Of a DNA stretch of 64,000 bases, positions 7,975 to 16,888 are shown one piece after another (the first letter of the stretch is position 1; every line of letters begins with the position of its first letter). A model generated the notes under the pieces. The model saw only the letters and a list, made by a program, of their open reading frames with translations, was not told the origin of the DNA and made no database searches. A program made the translations under genes and the position numbers. The stretch is from positions 93,131 to 157,130 of the forward strand of contig DAIOGK010000007.1 of assembly GCA_036745275.1 (NCBI GenBank), read 5' to 3'. The DNA comes from JAIUNP01 sp020161975. GTDB taxonomy: Bacteria > Pseudomonadota > Alphaproteobacteria > Rhizobiales > Beijerinckiaceae.

Positions 7975-10974
7975 ATGACGGCAGGCAACGACGAACATTC
8001 TGTATCGGACCTGATCGGAAACGCGCGGGCAAAGGCCTTTGCCAATGAGGCTCGCGCTGCGTTTCTGCTCGGGCGGGACGGGGCGCTGATCGGTGCCAAC
8101 GGTGCCGCCCGCGACCTGTTCGACACCGGATTGCCGACCAAGGGGCCTGCCCCCGGCGCAAGCCGCCTGCGCGGCTTTCTGGCTCGGGCGACGGCAGGCG
8201 ATACGCTTGCCGACACCGTGCGGTTCTTTGTCGGCGGGCGTATGGAGTCCCTGCGGATGCAGGCGCTGGCTTTCGATCTTGATGACGATGCCGTTGCCGG
8301 TCTTGTTGTTTTCGGCGAGGGCGCTGCTCCGACCCTGCCGCCGCGTGCCGTCGCAAAGCTGGAACCTGCGCCTGCTGGCCCTGCACCTGCCCTAGCGGCA
8401 CCCGTGATCGCGGCGTTGGATGCGGAAAAGCCGATTCGCTTTGTGTTCCTGACGGATCACGATGGTCACTTCATCAGCCTTTCTCCGGCATTTCTGGCCG
8501 CGACCGGCGCGACCGGGCGGCAGTTGATCGGCCAGAGCCTGGTCGATGTCGTCGCTGGTTCCGGCGCCGAGGCGGCAGGCCAGATCGCGCGTGCACTGTT
8601 GACGCGGACCTCGTTCAGCGGGCTGGACTTTGACTGGCCGCCGGAAGGCGAGGTGCGTGAAGCCGTGGTGGAGCTTTCGGGCAATCCGCAGATCGGGCCG
8701 GATGGCACGCTGATTGGCTATAGCGGCGTCGGCCTGTTTCGGCGAGGCACAGCGGTCTCGGTCCCTCAACCTGCGGCGGAAGTCCCGGCCTCCGCGCTGC
8801 CGTCTGCGGCTTCGGTCATCGTCACGAACATTGACAGCCGCGATGAGGACCCCGCTGTCGACACCGATGGCTATGAAAAGGCCATTGCCCGCCTTCAATC
8901 GGCGCTCGATAGCAATGATGCCGATGATGAAGCGGAGGCAACCGAGACGAACGGGACGCTCAGTCTCGATTTTCCCTCGCTCGACGATCTCGAAACAGAA
9001 GAAGTGGACGAGATGCCGGTGGAGCACGCTGTTGAAGCGCCGGCCCTGCCAGATGTGCCTGTGCCGGCTGTTTCCAGCCGGACGGATCATCCGCCCGCGC
9101 GGCAAGACAACGGGCACCCGGCGGGCGAAACCGTCGTGCCGCTGCGTACTCTCCGGACGCAGATTGGTGCATCGCTGGGGGAACAGAAGATCATTCCCCT
9201 GAAGTCCGGCGTGCAACCGCCGCATGAGGTTTCGCCCCAGGACGGTGTTTCCCAGCGACTGAGCCATGCCGAGCGCAATGCCTTCCGCGAAATCGCCAAG
9301 GCGCTCGGTGCACGCATCGAGGAGCAGGACAGCGGCGCCGAGACGCCTGCCGCCCAGCCGGTCGTTCCGGCCAAGGCATCCGAACCGACACCGGCCGCCA
9401 ATCATGTCGCTGCCGCACAGGCGGAGATCACCAAGGCGCTTGCTGCCGCTCATGAGCATCAGGACCGTGGCCTGTCCGTTCGCGGTGTGTCCGGCCAGGG
9501 CGAACACCTTGGGGATGTGATCATTGACCGGATGCCTGTGGGCGTTCTGGTGTTCCGCGGCGACAAGCCGAAGTATATGAACAAGTCGTTGCTCGACCTG
9601 CTCTCCTATCGCGATCTGGCGGAGTTCGATGCGCTGCGCGGGCTGGAGAAGTTGTTCCGGGGCCGAGCGGCGCCGAGCTTTACCAGTGGCGAGTTCGACA
9701 CCGTCACCATCATGGGGCGTGATGGCGAGACCATGCCGGTCGACGCCCACCTCCAGGCCATCGACTGGAACGGCGAACATGCGACGATGGTGACCTTCCG
9801 CCGCGCTGTCGAGGCGGAACAGGGGCCGCGCCTCCGTTCGCTTGATGTCGAGTTGAAGGCGCGTCAGGCCGAGCTTGCCGAAGCGCGCGCCATGCTGGAT
9901 ACGGCGACCGATGGCGTCATCTCGCTTGATGAGGCGGGGCGTATCCTGGCGCTCAACAAATCGGCTGAAGCGCTGTTCGGTTACGATCAGAACGAGTTGA
10001 CCGGCGAGCGGCTGACGCTGCTGCTGGCACCAGAAAGCCATGCCGCCGCGCTCGACTATATCGATGGGCTGAAGACCGGCGGTGTCGCCTCGGTGCTCAA
10101 TGACGGCCGCGAAGTGGTGGGCCGCGAGCGCAAGGGTGGTCGGATCCCGATGTTCATGACCATCGGGCGGATTTCCGAAACCGGCAAATTCGCCGCGGTG
10201 CTGCGTGACCTGACGGCCTGGAAGCGCGCGGAATCCGAACTGACCGAAGCCAAGCGGGCGGCGGAGCGTTCAAGCGCGCTGAAATCAGATTTCCTTGCCA
10301 AGGTCAGCCATGAAATCCGCACACCGATGAGCGCGATCATCGGTTTTGCCGAGGTCATGCGCGATGAGCGTCTCGGTCCGATCGGCACAGAGCGGTACAA
10401 GGACTATCTCAAGGACATCCACACGTCGGGCGAGCATGTCATCAGCCTCGTCAATGACCTGCTCGACCTGTCGAAAGTCGAGGCGGGGCGGATGGAACTC
10501 AGCTTCGGCTCCGTCGATCTCAACGCTATCGTCACCAGCTGCCTCGGCATCATGCAGCCGCAGGCCAATCGGGACCGGGTGATCATGCGCTCGCAGCTGT
10601 CGGCCAAGCTGCCGCCGGTGGTGGCTGATGAGCGCTCGATCCGGCAGATCATCCTCAATCTTCTCTCCAACGCCTCGAAATTCACCGAACCGGGCGGGCA
10701 GGTCATCGTCTCGACAGCGCTTTCGGACAATGGCGAGGCGGTAATCCGTGTGCGGGACACGGGCGTTGGCATGACGGAAGCCGAAGTGCAGGCAGCGCTG
10801 GAGCCGTTCCGGCAGTTGTCGAATGCCCGGGGGCGTGGCGGCACCGGCCTTGGTCTGCCGCTGACGAAAGCACTGGTCGAGGCAAACCGTGCGCATTTCT
10901 CGATCAAGAGCAAGACGCGCGAGGGGACGCTGGTGGAAATCACCTTCCCGCCGACCCGTGTGTTGGCAGAATAG
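7975..10974 (+). CDS. large cytoplasmic PAS histidine kinase (PdhS/PleC/DivJ-like)
   Basis: A 999-residue sensor kinase without signal peptide or membrane helices. An N-terminal PAS-like domain (about 15-100) and a second (about 145-240) are followed by a long acidic Ala/Pro-rich linker (about 250-500), PAS domains near 505-610 and 630-740, the HisKA H-box FLAKVSHEIRTPMSAIIGF (His about 778), and a HATPase domain with NLLSNASKF (N-box) and DTGVGM (G1). No receiver domain is fused. The catalytic core resembles the PdhS/PleC/DivJ family that feeds DivK and the CtrA cell-cycle pathway; that assignment is inference. Start ATG 7975 has a GAGGTGG site; the open frame reaches further upstream without support. 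Confidence 0.85.
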   Translation: MTAGNDEHSVSDLIGNARAKAFANEARAAFLLGRDGALIGANGAARDLFDTGLPTKGPAPGASRLRGFLARATAGDTLADTVRFFVGGRMESLRMQALAFDLDDDAVAGLVVFGEGAAPTLPPRAVAKLEPAPAGPAPALAAPVIAALDAEKPIRFVFLTDHDGHFISLSPAFLAATGATGRQLIGQSLVDVVAGSGAEAAGQIARALLTRTSFSGLDFDWPPEGEVREAVVELSGNPQIGPDGTLIGYSGVGLFRRGTAVSVPQPAAEVPASALPSAASVIVTNIDSRDEDPAVDTDGYEKAIARLQSALDSNDADDEAEATETNGTLSLDFPSLDDLETEEVDEMPVEHAVEAPALPDVPVPAVSSRTDHPPARQDNGHPAGETVVPLRTLRTQIGASLGEQKIIPLKSGVQPPHEVSPQDGVSQRLSHAERNAFREIAKALGARIEEQDSGAETPAAQPVVPAKASEPTPAANHVAAAQAEITKALAAAHEHQDRGLSVRGVSGQGEHLGDVIIDRMPVGVLVFRGDKPKYMNKSLLDLLSYRDLAEFDALRGLEKLFRGRAAPSFTSGEFDTVTIMGRDGETMPVDAHLQAIDWNGEHATMVTFRRAVEAEQGPRLRSLDVELKARQAELAEARAMLDTATDGVISLDEAGRILALNKSAEALFGYDQNELTGERLTLLLAPESHAAALDYIDGLKTGGVASVLNDGREVVGRERKGGRIPMFMTIGRISETGKFAAVLRDLTAWKRAESELTEAKRAAERSSALKSDFLAKVSHEIRTPMSAIIGFAEVMRDERLGPIGTERYKDYLKDIHTSGEHVISLVNDLLDLSKVEAGRMELSFGSVDLNAIVTSCLGIMQPQANRDRVIMRSQLSAKLPPVVADERSIRQIILNLLSNASKFTEPGGQVIVSTALSDNGEAVIRVRDTGVGMTEAEVQAALEPFRQLSNARGRGGTGLGLPLTKALVEANRAHFSIKSKTREGTLVEITFPPTRVLAE

Positions 10975-10993
10975 AGAGATCGAACGGCTTGAT

Positions 10994-11020
10994 AAAAACC
11001 CCGCTTTCGCGGGGTTTTTT
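10994..11020. terminator. bidirectional terminator between the kinase and the L,D-transpeptidase
   Basis: AAAAACCCCGC-TTT-CGCGGGGTTTTTT is a perfect hairpin with A/T flanks on both sides. It serves the convergent genes, and its right edge overlaps the stop codon of the minus-strand gene by two bases. Confidence 0.85.
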
Positions 11021-12515
11021 ACCACCAGAGCCAGCCGCGCCGCCCGTTTTCGGGCACAGGCGGGTCGATCATCTGGCCTGTTGCGCCGGGTCCGGCCGTC
11101 GGCATCGGCGCGCCGGGAGGGACGCTGCCGGTTGCCTCGGTGATGCGCTGCGCTTCGCGGGCAGCCTGCCGCATCTGCCGCTTGCTTGCGGCCACCTGGG
11201 CGGCCTGTCCAGTGTCGAGGCTGTATACGTCATCGCGGAAATGGACCTTGCCATCGTCGGTGACGTAGCCAGTCATGTAGACCCAGGCGACGGGGACAGA
11301 TTTGGCAAGACGGACATCCTTGCGCTCGCCGATGGCGATGGCCGCATCAATCGCCGGCTTGTCCCAAACGCCGGCGGTGCCCTCAAGCAACCACGCCGCA
11401 AAGCTGCGCACATCCTGCACACGGACGCAGCCGTGCGAGTAGAAGCGGTCCTGCGCGGCGAAGTACTTCTTGGAGGGTGTATCGTGCATGTAAACCGCAT
11501 CGCGGTTCGGCATGTCGATGCGGATCTGGCCAAGCGCATTGCGCGCGCCCGAATCCTGACGCAGCGTGTAGTTGACGGCGTTGTTGCCGTTCCAGTCGAT
11601 GCTGCCGGGGGCGACGGTGTTGCCGCTCCTGTCGAGGATGCGAATGTTCGACCGGGCGAGATAGCCAGGGTCCTTCCGCATCTTCGGAATGATCTCGTTC
11701 TTGATGATCGAGGTTGGCAGGGTCCAGGTCGGGTTGATGTTGACCGTGCCAATCTTCGCCTCGACAGTGGGGGAGGCATTTTCCGGCTTGCCGACGACCG
11801 CGACATAGCGGCGGGTGACCGTACCGTTCTCGATTGCTTCAACCGAGGCCGAGGGAATGTTGACAACGACATAGCGTGGGCCGAAGCCGAAGGTCCGGTC
11901 GTTGAGACGCAGTGCGCTCTGCTCCAGCTGGCGTGCGCGGACATCCGCCGGAATATTCATGGCGGCGAGGGTAGCGCCGGCGACAGTGCCAGACCGGGCC
12001 AGACCGTTTCGTTGCTGATACCGTTTGACGGCATCCTGCAGCGGCTTGTCGAATGTCTTGCCAGCAGCGCCCGGCTCAAGGTCTCCCTCGGCCATCAGCC
12101 GCTCTCGCAGCAGGGCGACGGCTGGTCCCTTGGCGCCAAGTGAAAGCCGGGTGCCTACGGGCAAGGCTGGCCAGCCGCCGCGCTCGGCAATCGCGCGATA
12201 ACGCTGGGCGGCTTCGGCAGTGAGGCGTGCCGTGTCGGCGGAGAAGGACGGCGTGGGATCATCGGTGATGACGCCGCGTTCGCGGGGCGGGGGCGCCTTG
12301 ACGACCTTCTTCTTTTTCGGAGCGGGCGCGGCTTCCGGCTGGACCGCCTGCGGTGCCGTCGTTGTCGGAGCGGGGGCCGAGGGCTGGGCAGCAGGCGGCG
12401 TAAAGCTGCCGCTTTCGAGCGGCTTGGCGTCGAATGCCGGCGCGGTCGCCTGGGCCATGGCCGATGGCGCGGCCAAAGTCAGGAGAAGCACGGCTGCGGA
12501 TACGCGATTACGCAT
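11019..12515 (-). CDS. L,D-transpeptidase (YkuD) with peptidoglycan-binding domain
   Basis: An exported cell-wall enzyme of 498 residues that forms 3-3 crosslinks or attaches proteins to meso-DAP stems. A cleavable signal peptide (MRNRVSAAVLLLTLAAPSAMAQA) comes first, then a Pro/Ala-rich linker with a KKKK patch. A PG-binding-1 domain lies near residues 125-190 (LGAKGPAVALLRERL). The YkuD domain runs from about 215 to 400, with active site YSHGCVRVQD (catalytic Cys about 365). The layout resembles the YcbB/LdtD group. Start ATG 12515 was chosen at the signal peptide; the longer upstream frame is rejected. It is convergent with the histidine kinase gene. Confidence 0.92.
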   Translation of the reverse strand: MRNRVSAAVLLLTLAAPSAMAQATAPAFDAKPLESGSFTPPAAQPSAPAPTTTAPQAVQPEAAPAPKKKKVVKAPPPRERGVITDDPTPSFSADTARLTAEAAQRYRAIAERGGWPALPVGTRLSLGAKGPAVALLRERLMAEGDLEPGAAGKTFDKPLQDAVKRYQQRNGLARSGTVAGATLAAMNIPADVRARQLEQSALRLNDRTFGFGPRYVVVNIPSASVEAIENGTVTRRYVAVVGKPENASPTVEAKIGTVNINPTWTLPTSIIKNEIIPKMRKDPGYLARSNIRILDRSGNTVAPGSIDWNGNNAVNYTLRQDSGARNALGQIRIDMPNRDAVYMHDTPSKKYFAAQDRFYSHGCVRVQDVRSFAAWLLEGTAGVWDKPAIDAAIAIGERKDVRLAKSVPVAWVYMTGYVTDDGKVHFRDDVYSLDTGQAAQVAASKRQMRQAAREAQRITEATGSVPPGAPMPTAGPGATGQMIDPPVPENGRRGWLWW

Positions 12516-12760
12516 GGTCTGCACTCGCTCAACGGCCAGTAACGGAAAACAGATCCGTTCCTGTCGAACCATAAAATGTTAGTCTTACCGAGTTCTTTTC
12601 ATCGCGTTGCCAGAGCGCGCCGCAATGAAACAGATCGCGCGATGACCCGAACGGGGTGAATATGGCCGAAATCAGCCCAAATCACCAACCTGTGACGCAT
12701 TTTAATGCGCACAGCAGCCTTGCAGGGGCAGTGTTGCGGTGCGGCCACAGGTGCTGCTGA

Positions 12761-13435
12761 TCAGCTTTCCACGACGATGACGTGCAGGCTGCGTGGGCCA
12801 TGTGCGCCCAAAAGCAGCTTCTGCTCAATGTCCCCGGAGCGGGAGGGGCCGGTAACGAAATTCACCGTGCGCGGCATCTCGCCTTTGCCATAGGTGCGGC
12901 GCAGGCGACCCCAGACGCTTTCATAATCGCCGGCGATATCGGCGGCCTTGACCACGACAATGTGGTTGTCGGGCAGGAAGTTCAGGGTTGTCGGATTGTC
13001 AGCCCCTGAGGTGAGGACCAGCGTGCCGGTTTCTGCAACGCCGGCCACCGCATGGCTGACGGCCACCAGATCGTTGCCGTCGCTGGGGCCGTGCGCGACG
13101 TCGATAGCCGTCTCGCCCCAGGGCATGGCTGCGAGGAGCGGATCGCTGCCGATCCTGAGTGCGGCGGGCAGATTGTGACCACGGAGAAAGGCGGCGACGG
13201 CCTTGGGCACATCCTGCGCCTTCTTCACGACCTCGGTCGTGGTCTGCACGGCTTCCGCCCGTTCGCGGAACAGGGTTTTCCGGCCCTCGTCATCGCGCTG
13301 GCCACGGGCAGGGATCAGCCCTTTCGGCGCCCGTTCAATACGGTCATCCACCGCCTGCTGGCGGATGCGTTCGCTGCCCTTCACGCCGAGTGACCGGCGG
13401 ATGTTGCCAAGAATGTCGTCGCGTGCGGTGCTCAT
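12761..13435 (-). CDS. lutC: LUD-domain protein, LutC-like, without LutAB
   Basis: A 224-residue protein of the LutC/YkgG family, the small subunit-like protein of the LutABC lactate dehydrogenase. LUD-domain text includes GVAETGTLVLTSG (about 133-145), TLNFLPDNHIVVV and the C-terminal TGPSRSGDIEQKLLLGAHGPR, the usual TADIE-type motif. The Fe-S partners LutA and LutB normally sit next to it; here the neighbours are a LysR gene and, beyond about 240 bp of empty sequence (12516-12760), the L,D-transpeptidase. Function without partners is uncertain; lutAB may lie elsewhere in the genome. Confidence 0.85.
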   Translation of the reverse strand: MSTARDDILGNIRRSLGVKGSERIRQQAVDDRIERAPKGLIPARGQRDDEGRKTLFRERAEAVQTTTEVVKKAQDVPKAVAAFLRGHNLPAALRIGSDPLLAAMPWGETAIDVAHGPSDGNDLVAVSHAVAGVAETGTLVLTSGADNPTTLNFLPDNHIVVVKAADIAGDYESVWGRLRRTYGKGEMPRTVNFVTGPSRSGDIEQKLLLGAHGPRSLHVIVVES

Positions 13436-13501
13436 GTTGCCACAGAGTGGGGGGCGCGCGTGGTGGTGTCAACAGCCGCGAGCCGTTTTCCCAGCGCGGA
13501 T

Positions 13502-14410
13502 TCAGACTTCGGGGTCGGGCACAAGCAGGCGTGAATATTTTTGAAGGACCGGAATGAAAGCCTGCACGGCCGGGGAGAGCGAGCGCCCAGAAGCATGGAT
13601 CAGGACGACATCGCGCGAGATGGTTGGATCAACCAGTGTGCGGACCAGAAGCTTGCGATAGCGCGCCTCGGCGTTGGCGTAGGTCGGCAGGACCGTGTAG
13701 CCCAGCCCTACCTCGACGAGCGACAGTGCGGTTGCGACATTCGTCACCTCGAAGGCCGGGTCGAACGGGATCCGCGCGGTCTCAAATCCCATTTCGATCA
13801 GGCGCCGGATGCCGCTGTCCGGTGTGAGTGTGATAAGGGGGTGCTGACCAAGCTCTTCCCAACGGATTGTATCGACGGGAAGATTTTCATTTGCAGAGAA
13901 ATACACGGCGAGTTTGTCGCGCGCGAGCGGGGTTCGCTCGATGCCCGGTTCACCGGGCGGAAATGTGCCGATGCCGCAATCCGCCTGCCCCGTACGGACG
14001 CTTTCGGCGAGCAGTTTCGGTGCGACATCCATGATGACCACCTTGATATGCGGATGCTGTGCATGAAACCGGCTGACGACAGTGGGGAGCAGAACGGTTG
14101 CAAGCAGGGGCGGCACTGCGATGGCAATGCGTCCGCGTTTCCGGCCGGCCAGATCACGCAGGCTGCGCGTGGCATAGTCGAGATCATCGAGGATCCGGCT
14201 CGCGGCAGCCTGAAATTCCCGTCCTCCTTCGGTCAGTTCCACCCGGCGCGTCGTCCGGTCAAACAGGCGCAGACCAAGCGTGGCCTCAAGATCGCGAACC
14301 AACTGCGAAAGTGCCGGCTGCGCCATGCCGACATGTTCTGCCGCGCGCGTGAAGCTGCCGAATTCCGCGACCGCGAGAAAGGCACTGATCTGTTTGAAGG
14401 AAACGCTCAG
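13502..14410 (-). CDS. LysR-type transcriptional regulator, start uncertain at an 8-G tract
   Basis: A LysR regulator with HTH plus periplasmic-binding-like effector domain (IAIAVPPLLATVLLP onward). The first ATG in frame (14326) would remove the first HTH helix. The in-frame sequence upstream encodes the missing part (SFKQISAFLAVAEFGSFTRAAEHVG), giving 302 residues from a rare CTG at 14410. An ATG at 14438 would give a normal N-terminus only if the run of eight G (eight C on the plus strand, 14415-14422) were seven. So this is either a CTG start, a sequencing error or a homopolymer switch. It lies downstream of the ALDH operon, which it probably regulates. Confidence 0.82.
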   Translation of the reverse strand: MSVSFKQISAFLAVAEFGSFTRAAEHVGMAQPALSQLVRDLEATLGLRLFDRTTRRVELTEGGREFQAAASRILDDLDYATRSLRDLAGRKRGRIAIAVPPLLATVLLPTVVSRFHAQHPHIKVVIMDVAPKLLAESVRTGQADCGIGTFPPGEPGIERTPLARDKLAVYFSANENLPVDTIRWEELGQHPLITLTPDSGIRRLIEMGFETARIPFDPAFEVTNVATALSLVEVGLGYTVLPTYANAEARYRKLLVRTLVDPTISRDVVLIHASGRSLSPAVQAFIPVLQKYSRLLVPDPEV

Positions 14411-14532
14411 AGCACCCCCCCCGGTCGCTGGATTTCATACGCCAAAGTCGCCCAATGATGGAAATTGAGCGACTTTACTCATCAATGCAAGATGTCTGGC
14501 CCGGCTCGGAGCCCATTCCGGCGTATGCCGGA

Positions 14533-15969
14533 TCACTGCATCTCCAGCCGGTGCGAGACGTTCTTGACGATCATGTACTGGTGCAGCCCTTCAGCTCCGC
14601 CTTCGCGGCCAAAGCCACTCTCCTTGACACCGCCGAACGGTGTTTCGGCCACCGATGCCTCAAGCGTGTTGATCGACAGGTTGCCGCATTCAACCCCGTC
14701 CGTCAGCAGATCGACATTGCGGGCCGAATGGGTGAAGGCATAGGCCGCCAGCCCGAAGGGCAGAGAGTTTGCCTTCTCAATCGCTTCTTCCAGCGAATTG
14801 ACCGGATTGATCAGCGCCATCGGACCGAACGGTTCTTCCGTGAGCGCGCGCGCATCGTCGGGCAAATCCGCAAGCACCGTGACCGGGTAGAAGTAGCCCC
14901 GATTGCCGACCCGTTCGCCACCGGTCAGCACCTTGGCGCCCTTGGCGCGGGCATCTGCCGTCAGCACTTCCAGCGCCGCCAGACGCCGGTCGTTCGCGAC
15001 CGGCCCCATCTGCGTTTCGGGATCAAGGCCATTGCCGATGCGGATAGCCTTGGCGCGTTCGACAAACTCGGTGCAGAAGGACTTGTAGAGATCCTTCATC
15101 ACGAAAAACCGCGTCGGCGAGGTGCAGACCTGACCCTGGTTGCGCGATTTGCGAATGACGGAAATGCGCGCGGCCTCGACGGGGTCTACATCGTCACAGA
15201 CAACGACAGGCGCATGGCCGCCCAGTTCCATCAGCACGGGTTTCATGACGCGAGCCGCGCGTTCGGTCAGCCACTTGCCGACAGCAGTGGAGCCGGTGAA
15301 GGCCACCATCCGCACAGGCTGGCGCGGAATGAGATAGCTTGAAATATCGGCAGGGACGCCAAAAACGAGGTTGAAGACGCCCGGTGGCAGGCCGGCATCA
15401 TGCAGCGCGTTGGCAATGTGCACTGCTCCTGCCGGGGTCTCCTCCGCTGCCTTGATGATGATCGAACAGCCGGAGGCAATCGCTCCTGCAATCTTGCGGC
15501 AGGGCTGGCTCATCGGGAAATTCCACGGCGAGAAGGCTGCAACCGTGCCGATGGGCTGGTGGTGGACGATATAGCGGATGCCCGGTTCGCTGGGGATCAC
15601 CCGGCCATAGATGCGGGTCGCTTCGCCCGCATCCCATTCGAAAAACTCGCAGCCGCGGATCACCTCAAGCCGTGCTTGCGCGATGGGCTTGCCGTGCTCG
15701 CGTGTGATCGACTGGGCGATCTCCTCCTGCCGCTCGCGCATCAGCGCGGCAGCCTTGAGGAGAACCGCCGCCCGCTTGTGCGGCGAGGTGCGGCTCCACA
15801 GCGCAAAGCCCTTCGCCGCCGCCTCCAGCGCATCGTCAAGATCGGCGGTGGTGGCGACGGGGCACTGGCCGAGGACCGTCTCGTCCGCCGGGTTGAGGAT
15901 CGGCAGGGTCTCTGCGGTCTTGCGCCAGTGACCACCGATGTAAAGCCTGATTTCGGGATAAGCCGACAT
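14533..15969 (-). CDS. NAD(P)-dependent aldehyde dehydrogenase (succinate-semialdehyde-type)
   Basis: A full-length 478-residue ALDH. The Rossmann and catalytic motifs are FSPWNFPM (about 146-153), FTGSTAVGKWL (about 225-235), MELGGHAPVVV (catalytic Glu about 252) and NQGQVCTSPTRFFV (catalytic Cys about 286); the C-terminal EEPFGPM and FGGVKESGFGREGG are intact. Overall text is closest to GabD/SSADH and other semialdehyde dehydrogenases. It follows the aspartate-dehydrogenase-like gene by 21 bases in an operon with 3-hydroxyanthranilate dioxygenase, so 2-aminomuconate semialdehyde is a plausible substrate. That is inference from context. Confidence 0.9.
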   Translation of the reverse strand: MSAYPEIRLYIGGHWRKTAETLPILNPADETVLGQCPVATTADLDDALEAAAKGFALWSRTSPHKRAAVLLKAAALMRERQEEIAQSITREHGKPIAQARLEVIRGCEFFEWDAGEATRIYGRVIPSEPGIRYIVHHQPIGTVAAFSPWNFPMSQPCRKIAGAIASGCSIIIKAAEETPAGAVHIANALHDAGLPPGVFNLVFGVPADISSYLIPRQPVRMVAFTGSTAVGKWLTERAARVMKPVLMELGGHAPVVVCDDVDPVEAARISVIRKSRNQGQVCTSPTRFFVMKDLYKSFCTEFVERAKAIRIGNGLDPETQMGPVANDRRLAALEVLTADARAKGAKVLTGGERVGNRGYFYPVTVLADLPDDARALTEEPFGPMALINPVNSLEEAIEKANSLPFGLAAYAFTHSARNVDLLTDGVECGNLSINTLEASVAETPFGGVKESGFGREGGAEGLHQYMIVKNVSHRLEMQ

Positions 15970-15990
15970 GATAAATTTGCTCCGGGGGTT

Positions 15991-16848
15991 TCAGCGCACG
16001 AGGGGACGAAAGCGGTTTTCGACAAAGCGGACGAGGCCCAGGGCCGTCATTTCCGATGATTTCGGATTGCTTGCCAGCGGACGGGCCTGAATGGTGAAGT
16101 CGAGGACACCGAAGTCGCCGCTGGCGTGAATGATATGCTGATTGCGGGTCGTGGCAGGGTCGGCCACCATCATGACGCGGGTCTGGTCAAGGCCAACACC
16201 GGCCAGTGCCGTGATGATCGTGACATTGGCATTCTGCGGATACTGCTGCGCGGCCTCGCGCGCGGTTCCGTTGAAAAAGGCCGTTGCCTCGGTCAGCGCG
16301 CCAAGATCGACGAGCGTTTCCGCGGCCGTGCCGCGCCAGGCGCCGGGCGGCTTGACGATGCTGTGGCACACTTCGTCGAGCGCGAGTGCGGAGGCGGAGA
16401 CCAGGGCACCGATCCCGCCGACTGCGCCGGGGGGAATGACCAACTGGCTGCCCTGATCCTCAGCGGTCTTCACCAGCCGCGCCAGCAAGGCGTCATCGGT
16501 AAAGGCGCTGGTCGAGGCGGCCACAAAGGCCCGCGCGTGGGTGAGGGCGGCCTCACCCCACTGGGCCACCGCGCCGCGGCCGGCCATTTCGATCACGATC
16601 TCCGGCCGGGCTGTGGCAAGCCCCGCCGGCTCGGTGACGACAGAGGCACCGTGCGGAATATCCTCCGCCGGAACCCCGGCGGGCAGACAGACAGCGCAGA
16701 TCGTCACGCGCTGCCCGTTCCGCTCCGCCAGAAGCTCGACAAACCGCCGGGCAATGGCACCCCAACCGATCAATGCCACCCGCAGCGGCGCAATGGGCGC
16801 ACCCGAAGGCGTTGCCGTGTGAGTGCCGGGCGGGGACAGTGGGGACAT
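15991..16848 (-). CDS. nadX: aspartate dehydrogenase-like oxidoreductase
   Basis: A 285-residue NAD(P)-dependent protein of the AspDH (DUF108) family. The N-terminal Rossmann motif is LIGWGAIARRF (about 26-36); the second domain carries PPGAVGGIGALVSAS, KPPGAWRGT, HASGDFG and SNPKSSEMTALGLVR, the family catalytic and C-terminal segments. It interconverts iminoaspartate/oxaloacetate and aspartate in characterised members. Start ATG 16848 has an AGGA site; a second ATG lies at 16857. Placed between 3-hydroxyanthranilate dioxygenase and an ALDH, it may act on an amino-dicarboxylate intermediate rather than aspartate. Confidence 0.85.
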   Translation of the reverse strand: MSPLSPPGTHTATPSGAPIAPLRVALIGWGAIARRFVELLAERNGQRVTICAVCLPAGVPAEDIPHGASVVTEPAGLATARPEIVIEMAGRGAVAQWGEAALTHARAFVAASTSAFTDDALLARLVKTAEDQGSQLVIPPGAVGGIGALVSASALALDEVCHSIVKPPGAWRGTAAETLVDLGALTEATAFFNGTAREAAQQYPQNANVTIITALAGVGLDQTRVMMVADPATTRNQHIIHASGDFGVLDFTIQARPLASNPKSSEMTALGLVRFVENRFRPLVR

Positions 16849-16888
16849 GGGATGCATCCTGATCAACGGATTGGCAAGGTTGCGTGGC

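Noticed and set aside
8392..10041. 549-codon minus-strand frame inside the histidine kinase
   Set aside because: Antisense to the kinase PAS and linker regions; no domain or start signal is seen.
12573..12760. Short peptide frame (ATG near 12662, about 33 codons) between the transpeptidase and LutC
   Set aside because: No ribosome-binding site of quality, no recognisable sequence, and codon use is not convincing.
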